Part shown: positions 42,508-50,103 of the stretch, piece by piece | How the letters are laid out: every line of letters starts with the position of its first letter | Numbering within the stretch: position 1 is the first letter of the stretch | Assembly (NCBI RefSeq): GCF_004000765.1 | Contig: NZ_BILW01000036.1 | Coordinates: 1-64,000 of the forward strand | Length of the DNA stretch: 64,000 nucleotides | DNA from: Paenibacillus chondroitinus NBRC 15376 | GTDB lineage: Bacteria > Bacillota > Bacilli > Paenibacillales > NBRC-103111 | Reading direction: 5' to 3' | Notes under the pieces: generated by a model | Databases searched by the model: none | The model's input: only the letters and a program-made list of their open reading frames with translations | What the model was told of the DNA's origin: nothing | Program-made: the position numbers and the translations under genes

Positions 42508-44259
42508 TTAGATAAAGTTCATCAGTTTTTTGACACGAACTTCCAGCTCCACGAGTGAGAAAGGTTTCGTCATATAGTCATCAGCGCCCATCTGATAGCC
42601 TTTGAGCATATCGTCTTCCTTTTTCTTGCCGGAAAGCATAAGCACCTTCATGTTCGCATTCGCGGAGCGCTCATCCTTCTTAATCTGATCTAACAAGGAA
42701 AAACCGTCCAACCTAGGCATCATGCCATCCAGAATACACGCATGATAGGTCTTTTCCTGCATCAAGCCGAGCGCCTCTTCACCATCGGAAGCATGTGTGA
42801 TGGCAATCGGTAGATGCTCCAAATGAGAAGTCAGAATTGCTCTTAAGATTGGATCATCGTCAACGATTAGCAAACTTTTCTTCTCAGGAAGAGGCGGCGA
42901 CGCCGATTTGTTCGGATCGCTCTCTTTCTCTGCTGAAGCGCATATTACGCGGTTCCGGCCCTGCTGTTTGGCTTGATACATTGCTTCATCTGCCTTAGCC
43001 ACCCAATCCGCCACGGACAACCCTTCCCGCCACTGGGCAACTCCTGCAGAGAATGTGATGGAGAAAGGTTTCCCCTCATAGTGGGCAACCGGATTCGAGC
43101 TAATGATGTGCAGAATGTTCTGTATCGTGGAAAACGCCTGTTCCAAAGAGGTGTTCGGCAGGGCAATTACGAACTCTTCACCGCCGAAACGCGCCAGTAA
43201 ATCCGTTGAGCGCAAATTGGTTTGCAAGAGATGAGCCAAGCCTTGCAGCACCAAATCTCCCACGTGATGTCCATACGTATCATTGATTCTTTTGAAAAAA
43301 TCAATATCGATAAACACAAGCGAAATCGGAGCGGGATACCGCTCAATCCGCTGCAGCTCCATGCCAATCTGAAGGTCGAAATATCGCCGGTTGAACACGC
43401 CGGTAAGCGGATCGCGGAAGGCCAACTGCTCGAAATTTTTCGTCCTTTTGAGCAAACCATAGATCCTGGCGGCTAATTCTTCATACTGAAAGGGCTTGGT
43501 GACATAATCGTCAGCCCCCAGATGGAAACAGCGGACTTTATCGTTCAAATCATTGCGCCCTGATAGAACAATGAGAGGCAGCCATTTCAACGTTGGATCT
43601 TCTTTGAGAAACTCAAACAGCTCATAGCCCGATTGCGGATGCATCATAAGATCAAGCGTCACGAGATCATAGGTGTGTGTACGCAATAATTTCATAGCGG
43701 ATTCCACATCAGCAGCCTCATCGACCACACAATCATCAAGCTGAAGACGCCGGGTCAAATACGAACGCAGCACTTCGTCATCATCGACAAGCAGCAAACG
43801 GCTTTTCAACGTTCGAAGCATAGAACCTCCTGTGGGATCCTTCTGCTCGTCCATTTGGATCTCCGTCAGACAGATATCGTATTCCATATTCATATCGCGA
43901 AGAAGCCCGAGACTGCGCTCTGCGTTTTCTTGAACCGGGTTCGTCGATGTCAACGACAACGCCTGATCCGCATCAATGGTTTGCGTCCATTCCCATAGGC
44001 GCACCAATTCCTCCGCCAGCCGGCCAATCCTCTCATAGCCAAAAATCGGCGCACTGCCCTTCAGCGTATGGATAATGCGATAGAACCGATTCAAGCCATC
44101 GATTTCCGGCTTAACACGAACGGCATCCAGCAGGGTCTCTAGCTCTTTCAACTGCTTTTCAAACTCGCGAATGAACAGTTTTCTGCCTTGTCTTAGAATT
44201 CTTGCATCTTTATCCGATTCTGACCTTGGGCCCTTTGGCTCTAGATTCGTATGATTCAT
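42508..44259 (-). CDS. Hpt-REC-GGDEF-REC hybrid signalling protein
   Basis: This protein of about 583 residues has a histidine phosphotransfer domain with HTLKGSA (His near 64), a receiver with VTLDLMM (Asp near 203), a diguanylate cyclase domain with intact GGEEF (near 359) and an RSTD inhibitory site five residues before it, and a C-terminal second receiver with ILDGMMPRLDG (Asp near 511). It should make cyclic-di-GMP under phosphorelay control. ATG at 44259 follows GGGTGA; a TTG at 44268 is too close to that site. A single-REC gene lies upstream. Confidence 0.88.
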   Translation of the reverse strand: MNHTNLEPKGPRSESDKDARILRQGRKLFIREFEKQLKELETLLDAVRVKPEIDGLNRFYRIIHTLKGSAPIFGYERIGRLAEELVRLWEWTQTIDADQALSLTSTNPVQENAERSLGLLRDMNMEYDICLTEIQMDEQKDPTGGSMLRTLKSRLLLVDDDEVLRSYLTRRLQLDDCVVDEAADVESAMKLLRTHTYDLVTLDLMMHPQSGYELFEFLKEDPTLKWLPLIVLSGRNDLNDKVRCFHLGADDYVTKPFQYEELAARIYGLLKRTKNFEQLAFRDPLTGVFNRRYFDLQIGMELQRIERYPAPISLVFIDIDFFKRINDTYGHHVGDLVLQGLAHLLQTNLRSTDLLARFGGEEFVIALPNTSLEQAFSTIQNILHIISSNPVAHYEGKPFSITFSAGVAQWREGLSVADWVAKADEAMYQAKQQGRNRVICASAEKESDPNKSASPPLPEKKSLLIVDDDPILRAILTSHLEHLPIAITHASDGEEALGLMQEKTYHACILDGMMPRLDGFSLLDQIKKDERSANANMKVLMLSGKKKEDDMLKGYQMGADDYMTKPFSLVELEVRVKKLMNFI

Positions 44260-44310
44260 GACGGACAATCACCCTTTTTACAAATAAAATTAATCTCTAT
44301 AGATTTCGAA

Positions 44311-44685
44311 TCAACTCTCCAATAAATGTCCGACCGTATCTAGAAGTTGAAGCGGGCTGAACGGTTTCACAATATAAGTGGTGACGCCGGCCGCTTTGGC
44401 CTTCTCTTTATCTTTGTCCAAGGCTTTCGCTGTTAAAAGAATAACAGGCAGGTCCCGGTTCGCGTTATCGCTCTGACGAAGCCACTCGCATACTTCAACA
44501 CCCGTACGCTCCGGCATCATATAATCAAGGATAACCAGATCGAACGATGCCTTCTGAAGCTGTTCAATGGCTTGCTGACCGTCCTCCACCTCCGTAATTT
44601 CATATCCTTCATCGGATAACGTTTCTGTAAGCAGGAAGCGGAGTGCAAGCTCGTCGTCAGCCAGCAATATTTTATATATAGACAT
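44311..44685 (-). CDS. Single-domain response regulator
   Basis: The protein has 124 residues and is a receiver domain only: acidic pocket LLADDE, phospho-acceptor Asp54 in VILDYMMPE, Thr in LLTAKA and Lys in IVKPFSP. There is no output domain. ATG at 44685 follows GAGGTGA. It ends 51 bases before the start of the hybrid REC/GGDEF gene and may exchange phosphate with its Hpt domain (inference). Confidence 0.87.
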   Translation of the reverse strand: MSIYKILLADDELALRFLLTETLSDEGYEITEVEDGQQAIEQLQKASFDLVILDYMMPERTGVEVCEWLRQSDNANRDLPVILLTAKALDKDKEKAKAAGVTTYIVKPFSPLQLLDTVGHLLES

Positions 44686-44772
44686 ACAGGTCACCTCTAT
44701 TAAAATATGACTTTAATTATAGCATCCTGCTCGAAGGCAAGATAGGAACTTGTCGAATAAAGTCAAAAAATA

Positions 44773-45162
44773 TTATTTCATTCGCGAAGCATCGTATTCT
44801 TTCCACGATGAGCCGTTAATTTCTTTAAGTCCTTCCACGAAGGGATAGATATAAACCCAACCTTCACGCTCTCCGTTCACATCTTGGATCCAGACGCGGT
44901 CATATTCATTATTGGAGGCGCCAGGACCATAATAACCTTCCAGGACATCCATCGCTTGCAGGCCTTCTTCCGTCACTTCCAACCATTCCCCAACAACATG
45001 CTGCTCCCCATAGCCTTCCGTTAGCAAGAGCGCAGGATAAGGCCCAACATCAAATAAACGGCCGAAAATCGTGCCCGATTGCACGGACTGCACAAAAGGA
45101 GCCGCTACGAAATGGTTACTCTCTCCAACAAGCAGTGTGCCGTAGACAAATACAGATATCAT
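44773..45162 (-). CDS. Gamma-glutamylcyclotransferase-like protein
   Basis: This 129-residue protein of the AIG2/GGCT fold starts with FVYGTLLVGESNH (YGTL substrate loop) and has the GRLFDVGPYPAL region and catalytic-type Glu in DVLEGY. It probably acts on gamma-glutamyl peptides. The gene is bounded by short intergenic regions and seems to stand alone. Confidence 0.8.
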   Translation of the reverse strand: MISVFVYGTLLVGESNHFVAAPFVQSVQSGTIFGRLFDVGPYPALLLTEGYGEQHVVGEWLEVTEEGLQAMDVLEGYYGPGASNNEYDRVWIQDVNGEREGWVYIYPFVEGLKEINGSSWKEYDASRMK

Positions 45163-45281
45163 GAAAACTCCTCCTGTCGAATTATGTAATTTATAAGGTT
45201 GATTTTAAATTCGCTAGCCATCTCCCCGATCCCTCTTCAAAACATCCAACCTTTTACAATTTCATGTAGAGCCGGGCAAAG

Positions 45282-45313
45282 AAAAAAAGCAACATCCACA
45301 ATGGATGCTGCTT
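45282..45313 (-). terminator. Terminator of the CD3324-type gene
   Basis: AAGCA-a-CATCC (45287-45297) pairs with GGATG-c-TGCTT (45303-45313), followed on the minus strand by a U-run. It starts at the stop codon. Confidence 0.8.
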
Positions 45314-45601
45314 CTATGCTTGATTAGCTGTTAACTCGCGCGTCTTCACAATAATTTTGCGAATGCTGTCTTCCGATAAATGAAAGACCTTGATTAACTC
45401 CATCACTGTGGAGCCTGTTTGGTACAATCGGAAAATTTCTTGATTTCTACGCTCGATAATAATGCGTGTTCCGTTATTTTCTCCCCATCCAGCGCGTTTC
45501 TGCTCTTTCTTAGGGATATATACGATTTCACCTTGGATATATTCTTGTAATTGTTTTAATAGGTTAGGGGGAAGAACGTCTTTCCCGTTCTTGTAACTCA
45601 T
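45314..45601 (-). CDS. CD3324-family HTH-type protein
   Basis: The protein has 95 residues starting MSYKNGKDVLPPNLLKQLQEYIQG, with IVYIPKK, RAGWGENNGTR and a C-terminal helix-turn-helix-like part (YQTGSTVMELIKVFHLSEDSIRKII). This matches the conserved CD3324 family of Firmicutes, of unknown function, likely DNA binding. ATG at 45601 follows GGAGG at nine bases. Confidence 0.75.
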   Translation of the reverse strand: MSYKNGKDVLPPNLLKQLQEYIQGEIVYIPKKEQKRAGWGENNGTRIIIERRNQEIFRLYQTGSTVMELIKVFHLSEDSIRKIIVKTRELTANQA

Positions 45602-45706
45602 GGATGAAAACCTCCTCAAATTGTCGCAAAGATTAAACTTTGTTCGGATTTGCAGAGAGTAATCTCATCGCCCCTAAACCTCATACCATTCTTATCAAAA
45701 TGGAAT

Positions 45707-45730
45707 AAAAAAAACACGACCATAATCGTG
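45707..45730 (-). terminator. Terminator of the 21-residue micro-ORF
   Basis: On the minus strand CACGA (45730-45726) pairs with TCGTG (45719-45715), followed by eight U (45714-45707). It is the first terminator-like structure after the micro-ORF stop at 45795. Confidence 0.6.
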
Positions 45731-45794
45731 CCTGTCGGTTGTATATGCAATTATACAAATTCAGGTGAACGGTTATTCCACGAATGATATTCAG

Positions 45795-45860
45795 TTAGGA
45801 GACGATTACCTCTGCGGCGGCCGCAACACTCATCGCTACTGTCATTGTCATTGTGTTCAT
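45795..45860 (-). CDS. 21-residue peptide, micro-ORF 1
   Basis: An ATG at 45860 opens 21 codons to TAA, with AGGAG nine bases upstream. The product has a Met/Thr-rich start (MNTMTMTVAM) and an Ala-rich end AAAAEVIVS, hydrophobic overall. It has a near-consensus promoter 100 bases upstream and a downstream terminator, so a transcript of about 250 bases is expected. No known peptide family is recognised; a secreted signal, a toxin-like peptide or a leader peptide are options. The AEVI end is shared with micro-ORF 2. Confidence 0.5.
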   Translation of the reverse strand: MNTMTMTVAMSVAAAAEVIVS

Positions 45861-45936
45861 TAAAAAACACTCCTTTCACCTAATATTGGGATTGTATTAC
45901 TTGAGTTGGAGAGCAAAGTCTCTCCTTCACTGCTGT

Positions 45937-45955
45937 GTGTTCACTTCGTGTTCAC
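45937..45955 (-). repeat. Direct repeat GTGTTCAC at the micro-ORF 1 transcription start
   Basis: GTGTTCAC occurs at 45937-45944 and again at 45948-45955, one DNA turn apart (11 bases), right at the predicted start of transcription. A regulator binding site is possible. Confidence 0.5.
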
Positions 45956-45962
45956 AATTCTC

Positions 45963-45991
45963 ATTATATGTAAAAAACATCTCGCTGTCTA
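45963..45991 (-). promoter_or_regulatory. Predicted sigma-A promoter of micro-ORF 1
   Basis: TAGACA (45991-45986), 17 bases, TATAAT (45968-45963) on the minus strand. This is one of the best sigma-A matches in the window. Confidence 0.72.
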
Positions 45992-46011
45992 CTCGTAAGT
46001 TAAGAATATGC

Positions 46012-46030
46012 GGGAGCCCATAGGGCCCCC
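46012..46030 (-). terminator. GC-rich hairpin after micro-ORF 2
   Basis: GGGAGCCC (46012-46019) pairs with GGGCCCCC (46023-46030) around a three-base loop with one mismatch. The following minus-strand sequence is only mildly T-rich. Confidence 0.45.
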
Positions 46031-46051
46031 GGTTGTAACGATGACCTCTGC

Positions 46052-46087
46052 TTACGCAGAGATCACCTCCGCTTTTGTTGTAATCAC
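46052..46087 (-). CDS. 11-residue peptide, micro-ORF 2
   Basis: A GTG at 46087 with AGGAG eight bases upstream opens 11 codons, giving MITTKAEVISA. Directly after the stop the same phase reads AEVIVTT, so the AEVI core is doubled at DNA level (GC-GAGGT-ATC). A weak promoter lies upstream at 46133-46162. The very small size makes this tentative; it could be a leader peptide. Confidence 0.35.
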   Translation of the reverse strand: MITTKAEVISA

Positions 46088-46132
46088 CTTGATCACTCCT
46101 TTCCGAAGTTATTAGCTGGCCGGCTACTTCTC

Positions 46133-46162
46133 TATTTACTCATAATCCTACCCCATTCTCAA
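46133..46162 (-). promoter_or_regulatory. Possible promoter of micro-ORF 2
   Basis: TTGAGA (46162-46157), 18 bases, TAAATA (46138-46133). It lies next to a perfect inverted repeat at 46165-46190. Confidence 0.4.
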
Positions 46163-46164
46163 GT

Positions 46165-46190
46165 GAAAGAATCGTTATAAGGATTCTTTC
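46165..46190. repeat. Inverted repeat upstream of micro-ORF 2
   Basis: GAAAGAATC (46165-46173) and GATTCTTTC (46182-46190) are perfect complements with an eight-base loop. It could be an operator or a hairpin. Confidence 0.5.
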
Positions 46191-46236
46191 CTAGGCGGGT
46201 GTCTGGGATTAAACGGAAGGGTGGCGGTGGGTGGAT

Positions 46237-46334
46237 AAGTGCAGGGGCTGGATGCGAAGAGTGTGGTGGTGCAGGAATTGTGGAAAGTGAAGGAATGTGG
46301 GCCTGAAAGGAGTGTGGCGGAGTGCAGGGACTGC
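46237..46334 (+). repeat. G-rich degenerate direct repeats
   Basis: A G-rich, C-poor stretch (about 46196-46335) contains GAGTGTGGTGG-TGCAGG (from 46259) and GAGTGTGGCGGAGTGCAGG (from 46310), 51 bases apart. A further AAGTGCAGGGGCTG lies at 46237-46250. No gene is seen in it. Confidence 0.5.
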
Positions 46335-46345
46335 CCCTCTAAAGG

Positions 46346-46531
46346 CTAACGGACCTGGTTGCCGCTATTATAGTGTTTTTGCTGGTTGAGCAAGGGCTAA
46401 CGGACTGTACAGCCGCTATCTGCTGATTTTAGGGTGGATATCAGCAGCTTTCAGGTAAATAACGGCACTTGAGTCCGTTAGATCCAAATTTCATCCTAAA
46501 AGTGGCAGATAGCGGCATCTCAGTCCGTTAG
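46346..46531. repeat. Cluster of four CTAACGGAC/GCCGCTAT repeats, two per orientation
   Basis: Plus copies start at 46346 and 46397; minus copies lie at 46459-46481 and 46508-46531. The second and fourth are inverted and share about 40 bases of flank (TATCTGC...TTTTAGG), so they could fold into a long imperfect hairpin. Inside it, CTGCTGAT and ATCAGCAG form a further eight-base stem. A fifth copy is at the left edge of the window (5-27). Confidence 0.7.
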
Positions 46532-46540
46532 AGTCACGGA

Positions 46541-47308
46541 TCAATGCCCCAGCGCCGTCACCGCGATGCCGCCGCGGTTCAGCAGCGCGCGGATATCGCG
46601 CGCAAACTCCACGGCGTGAGCACCGTCGCCGTGGATACAGATCGTGTCCGCGCGCATGCTCAGATCCTCTCCCTCCTGGGAGAGGACCTTCCCCTCGCGG
46701 ACAAGGCGCACCACCTGCGCCGCTGCATCCGCGGCGCTCTCCAGCAGCGCCCCGGGCTGATCCCGGGGCGTCAGCGTGCCGTCCCGCCGGTAGGTGCGGT
46801 CCGCGAAAGCTTCGCTCGCGGTTCGCAGCCCCGCGGCGGCACCCGCCCGCAGCAGCTCGCTGCCGGGCGGTCCGAGCAGCGTCAGCTCCGCGCTGACGCT
46901 GAACGTCGCAGCCGCAATGGCCGCGGCGAGATCATGGCGCTTCGCCGCCATGTGATAGAGCGCGCCATGCGGCTTGACGTGCTGCAGGCGCCCGCCTTCG
47001 GCGTGGACGAACGCCTGCAGCGCCCCGAGCTGATACAACGTCAGCTCGTAAGCCTCAGCCGGCGTGATGGCGATCTCGCGCCGGCCAAAGCCCTGCAGAT
47101 CGGGGAGTCCCGGATGGGCCCCGATCGCCACGCCTTTGCGCATGCACAGCTGTACGGTGCTGCGCATCGTGGCAGGATCGCCTGCGTGGAATCCGCAGGC
47201 GATGTTGGCGGAGCTGACGAAGTCCAGCAGCTCCTCGTCACGCCCGAGGCGATAAGCGCCGAAGGCTTCGCCCATATCACAATTTAAATCTATACGCAGC
47301 AAACTCAC
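46541..47308 (-). CDS. pxpA: 5-oxoprolinase subunit A (LamB/YcsF family)
   Basis: The protein has 255 residues. It starts RIDLNCDMGEAFG and has IACGFHAGDPATM, GAHPGLPDLQGFGRR, HVKPHGALY and a C-terminal CIHGDGAHA, the full LamB/YcsF signature. With PxpB and PxpC it hydrolyses 5-oxoproline to glutamate using ATP. GTG at 47308 is preferred over ATG at 47326 because AAAGGTG then lies upstream. The gene is much more GC-rich than its neighbours and has a long antisense open frame as a result. Confidence 0.9.
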   Translation of the reverse strand: MSLLRIDLNCDMGEAFGAYRLGRDEELLDFVSSANIACGFHAGDPATMRSTVQLCMRKGVAIGAHPGLPDLQGFGRREIAITPAEAYELTLYQLGALQAFVHAEGGRLQHVKPHGALYHMAAKRHDLAAAIAAATFSVSAELTLLGPPGSELLRAGAAAGLRTASEAFADRTYRRDGTLTPRDQPGALLESAADAAAQVVRLVREGKVLSQEGEDLSMRADTICIHGDGAHAVEFARDIRALLNRGGIAVTALGH

Positions 47309-47378
47309 TTTTCCATCACCTTTCATAGCTCCTATACTTTACTTAGTATCTCGTGTGCTCTTATCTGCATTTTTCAAA

Positions 47379-48365
47379 TCATCCACGATCCCTAAACCAA
47401 GCCTGCACGCCAGCTTCCAGCAACCGCATATCCATAGCCTGCAGCAAAAGCTGCTCCTGGGCTTCCCTCAAGCTAACCTCGCGGAAACGCAGTTTGCCCC
47501 CTGGCTTCATTTGAGCGATTAGCGGCAGATGAGCCGTAATGACATGGGCAATGCGCGGGTAGCCGCCTGTTGTCTGGCAGTCAGAAAGCAAAAGAATGGG
47601 CTGACCGCTCGGTGGCACCTGAATCGTGCCTGGGACAACGGCTTCCGAAATCATCTCATGGGAGATACCGCGTTTTAGCGAAAGAGGTTTTCCTTCCAGC
47701 CGATATCCCATTCGGTCCGATTGCGGGGTAACCGTGAAGCTTCGAGCCAGAAACTTCGCTTTGACCGATTTCGCAAAATGGTCCGCTTCCTTGCCCCATA
47801 CAATACCCACAACCGGGTTGTCTTCATAATTAGGCCGAATAAAGTGAGTGACCTCACCGGAAACAGACCGGTTGTAGAAATTAGCGGCTGCTTTCCCCGC
47901 ACTGCCCAGCTTCAGTTCATCTCCCGCTTGAAGCGCTCTGCCTTCATACCCGCCAATCCCTGCCCGGAGATAAGTGCTTGTGCTGCCCATGCTGACATTC
48001 GCTGCAAAGCCCCCATGCACGGCTAAATAAACTCTGCAGCCCTTCACCGCATAGCGGAAGCCCAGTTGTTCGCCTTTTTGGATGAAAAAAGATCGCCATA
48101 ACGGCACTCTTCTGCCTTCCACATCCGCCTCCAGATCAGCTCCACACAAGGCTATCAGCATATCCGATTGCGCGACCATGCTCGGTCCGTTCAGAGTAAT
48201 TTCTAATACGGCGGCATCGGCGGTATTTCCTACAAGAATGTTAGCCGCTTGGTGGGCAAAAAGGTCCATAGGACCCGATGCAATGACGCCAAATTTGCGG
48301 TATCCATAACGCCCTTGATCCTGCAGAATCGATAACATTCCCGGCTTGATGATTTTAAAGCCCAT
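47379..48365 (-). CDS. pxpC: 5-oxoprolinase subunit C (KipA family)
   Basis: The protein has 328 residues. The start IIKPGMLSILQDQGRYGYRKFGV, with its following SGPMDLFAHQAAN, and PSGQPILLLSDCQTTGGYPRIAHV are typical of the biotin-dependent carboxylase-like KipA/PxpC family. It overlaps the pxpB end by 11 bases. In Bacillus the homologue also binds the KinA inhibitor KipI, but the present pairing with pxpA points to 5-oxoproline metabolism. Confidence 0.9.
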   Translation of the reverse strand: MGFKIIKPGMLSILQDQGRYGYRKFGVIASGPMDLFAHQAANILVGNTADAAVLEITLNGPSMVAQSDMLIALCGADLEADVEGRRVPLWRSFFIQKGEQLGFRYAVKGCRVYLAVHGGFAANVSMGSTSTYLRAGIGGYEGRALQAGDELKLGSAGKAAANFYNRSVSGEVTHFIRPNYEDNPVVGIVWGKEADHFAKSVKAKFLARSFTVTPQSDRMGYRLEGKPLSLKRGISHEMISEAVVPGTIQVPPSGQPILLLSDCQTTGGYPRIAHVITAHLPLIAQMKPGGKLRFREVSLREAQEQLLLQAMDMRLLEAGVQAWFRDRG

Positions 48366-49143
48366 GTCCCAGGTTCCTTTCAGCGGTAAAATGGAACTGC
48401 TCCGGCGTGATGGCGACGAATTTCACCCGATCTCCTACCTGCAATAAGGACGGAGTCGCGGATTGCGGCTGAAATAAAGCAAGCGGCGTCCGACCGATCA
48501 GGTTCCACCCGCCTGGCGTTTCAAATGGATAAATGCCGGTTTGCGCGCCGCCAATTCCTACCGATCCAGCTGGTATACGGGGTCGGGGCACTGATTTTCT
48601 AGGTGTAACCAACCGCTCATCCATCCCGCCTAAATACGGGAAACCCGGCGCAAAACCAATCATATAGACCGGATAGATTTGTGCAGTATGCAGGGCGACG
48701 ATTTCTTCCTCTGTCAGACTGTGATAAGCCGCTACTTCCGCAAGATCAGGACCATATTCCCCACCATAACAAACGGGAATTTCGATATGTTTCTCTATCT
48801 GAGGTGACTGCTGTTCGTTTGTGAACTCAAAGCCGCCCAAGCACCGCACTATATGTTGGAGAACCTTGTCGCAAGGGAGCATATAGTTTTCCCCAGCAGG
48901 GTGCACATGTTTGCGGTGAACCTCCGCTTCAGAAAAATGCTGATATACCACGACCGGATCATAATAAATCGTAATCGTCGTATAGGCGGGCACCATTTCT
49001 ATATAACCTGCGAAAGGGCGCTTCTCCAGATAGGCCGTCACTTGCCGCACCAGATCTAGCGTTGACAGCTCAATGCTCGTGCCAAGCGTAAGTACGATGG
49101 CCGAATCCCCAAGATGATGCCATTCGTAATGGAGCTTCGTCAT
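48355..49143 (-). CDS. pxpB: 5-oxoprolinase subunit B (KipI family)
   Basis: The protein has 262 residues. GDSAIVLTLG near the start, IPVCYGGEYGPDLAEVA and FAPGFPYLGGMDERL near the middle, then PRIPAGSVGIGGAQTGIYP and TPGGWNLIGRTP mark the family. The start at 49143 overlaps the hydrolase stop by four bases (ATGA); a codon at 49176 would lie deep inside it. It acts with PxpA and PxpC. Confidence 0.9.
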   Translation of the reverse strand: MTKLHYEWHHLGDSAIVLTLGTSIELSTLDLVRQVTAYLEKRPFAGYIEMVPAYTTITIYYDPVVVYQHFSEAEVHRKHVHPAGENYMLPCDKVLQHIVRCLGGFEFTNEQQSPQIEKHIEIPVCYGGEYGPDLAEVAAYHSLTEEEIVALHTAQIYPVYMIGFAPGFPYLGGMDERLVTPRKSVPRPRIPAGSVGIGGAQTGIYPFETPGGWNLIGRTPLALFQPQSATPSLLQVGDRVKFVAITPEQFHFTAERNLGHGL

Positions 49144-49943
49144 GCAAATTTCTGCTTTTTCAACCAGTTTGCGCAAAGTTCAGGCCATATATAGGCTTCA
49201 TCGTGATCAGTCGCCATGCCAATGCCATGCCGTCCGCTCTCAAAAACATGCAGATCGTACGGCACTTTATGACGGCTAAGCGCCATGGCAAAAAGCAAGC
49301 TGTTCTCGACAGGAACGGCGGCATCGTCGGCGGTGTGCCAGAGAAAAGTCGGCGGTGTATCCGACGATACTTGTTTCTCTGTGGATAACAAAGTCACCAA
49401 CTTCTCATCCGGTGCCTCGCCTAACAGGTTCTTTTTGGAGCCCACATGTCCAAACTCATAGAAGGAAATGACAGGATAACAAAGAATTAAAGCGTCCGGA
49501 CGGCTGCTTTGTCTCTCGATAGGATCTTCTGCTTCTTGGTTCCCGGCATCAAAAAGCGTACCTGCGGAGGAAGCCAAGTGACCGCCTGCGGAGAATCCAA
49601 GGATCCCTAGCCGATTCGGATCAATCCCCCATTGCTCTGCATGGTGTCTTACCGTTCGAATCGCTCTTTGGGCATCTCGGAGCGGAATTGGATGTTCATA
49701 AGGAGCTACCCGGTAGTTTAAAACAAAGGCCGAAATCCCAAGTCCATTAAGCCACTTTGCGACAGGTTCGCCTTCATGGGGCGCACGCCTACCGTAGCCG
49801 CCTCCGGGACATACTATAACGGCAGAGCTCAAGCCTTCGCTTGCTACAGGATACAAAGTCAAGCTCGGGCATCCTTGGTTTTCCTCACCGATGCTAATCT
49901 CGGATGCTCCGGGCCATAATTCGATTGTGGTTGCGCTGTTCAC
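49140..49943 (-). CDS. Alpha/beta hydrolase (esterase/BD-FAE-like)
   Basis: This 267-residue cytoplasmic hydrolase has an oxyanion-hole region CPGGGYG, nucleophile Ser in GFSAGGHLA, an Asp in HTADDAAVP and catalytic-type His in SGRHGIG. It resembles small acetyl-esterase or xylan-esterase-like proteins. The start is a GTG at 49943 after AAAGGAGG. Its stop overlaps pxpB (ATGA), so it is the first gene of the pxpBCA operon; why a hydrolase is coupled there is not known. Confidence 0.82.
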   Translation of the reverse strand: MNSATTIELWPGASEISIGEENQGCPSLTLYPVASEGLSSAVIVCPGGGYGRRAPHEGEPVAKWLNGLGISAFVLNYRVAPYEHPIPLRDAQRAIRTVRHHAEQWGIDPNRLGILGFSAGGHLASSAGTLFDAGNQEAEDPIERQSSRPDALILCYPVISFYEFGHVGSKKNLLGEAPDEKLVTLLSTEKQVSSDTPPTFLWHTADDAAVPVENSLLFAMALSRHKVPYDLHVFESGRHGIGMATDHDEAYIWPELCANWLKKQKFA

Positions 49944-50066
49944 TCAAGAAACCTCCTTTATTTATGTGCTATGCTAATCATATCGAATCCCCCCAAGTTC
50001 GCATAGGTAGGATTTTACAAAAAATTAGGACCTTGCCTTGATTCTTATGTGGAAAGAAAAAAATAA

Positions 50067-50098
50067 GACGGCGCAGGATAACCCTGCACCGCCTTTTT
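50067..50098. terminator. Terminator of the 5'-nucleotidase gene
   Basis: GACGGCGCAGG (50067-50077) pairs with CCTGCACCGCC (50083-50093) with G-U pairs, with T-runs on both strands. It lies six bases from the stop at 50104. Confidence 0.8.
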
Positions 50099-50103
50099 CA
50101 TTG

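Noticed and set aside
46346..46531. CRISPR array or insertion-sequence ends
   Set aside because: Copies occur in both orientations with irregular spacing, and no transposase or cas gene is near; a small dispersed repeat fits better.
46544..47287. Long plus-strand open frame of about 247 codons opposite pxpA
   Set aside because: It is a product of the very GC-rich pxpA sequence; the composition is Arg/Ala/Gln-rich without domains, and the minus strand carries a complete, recognisable PxpA.
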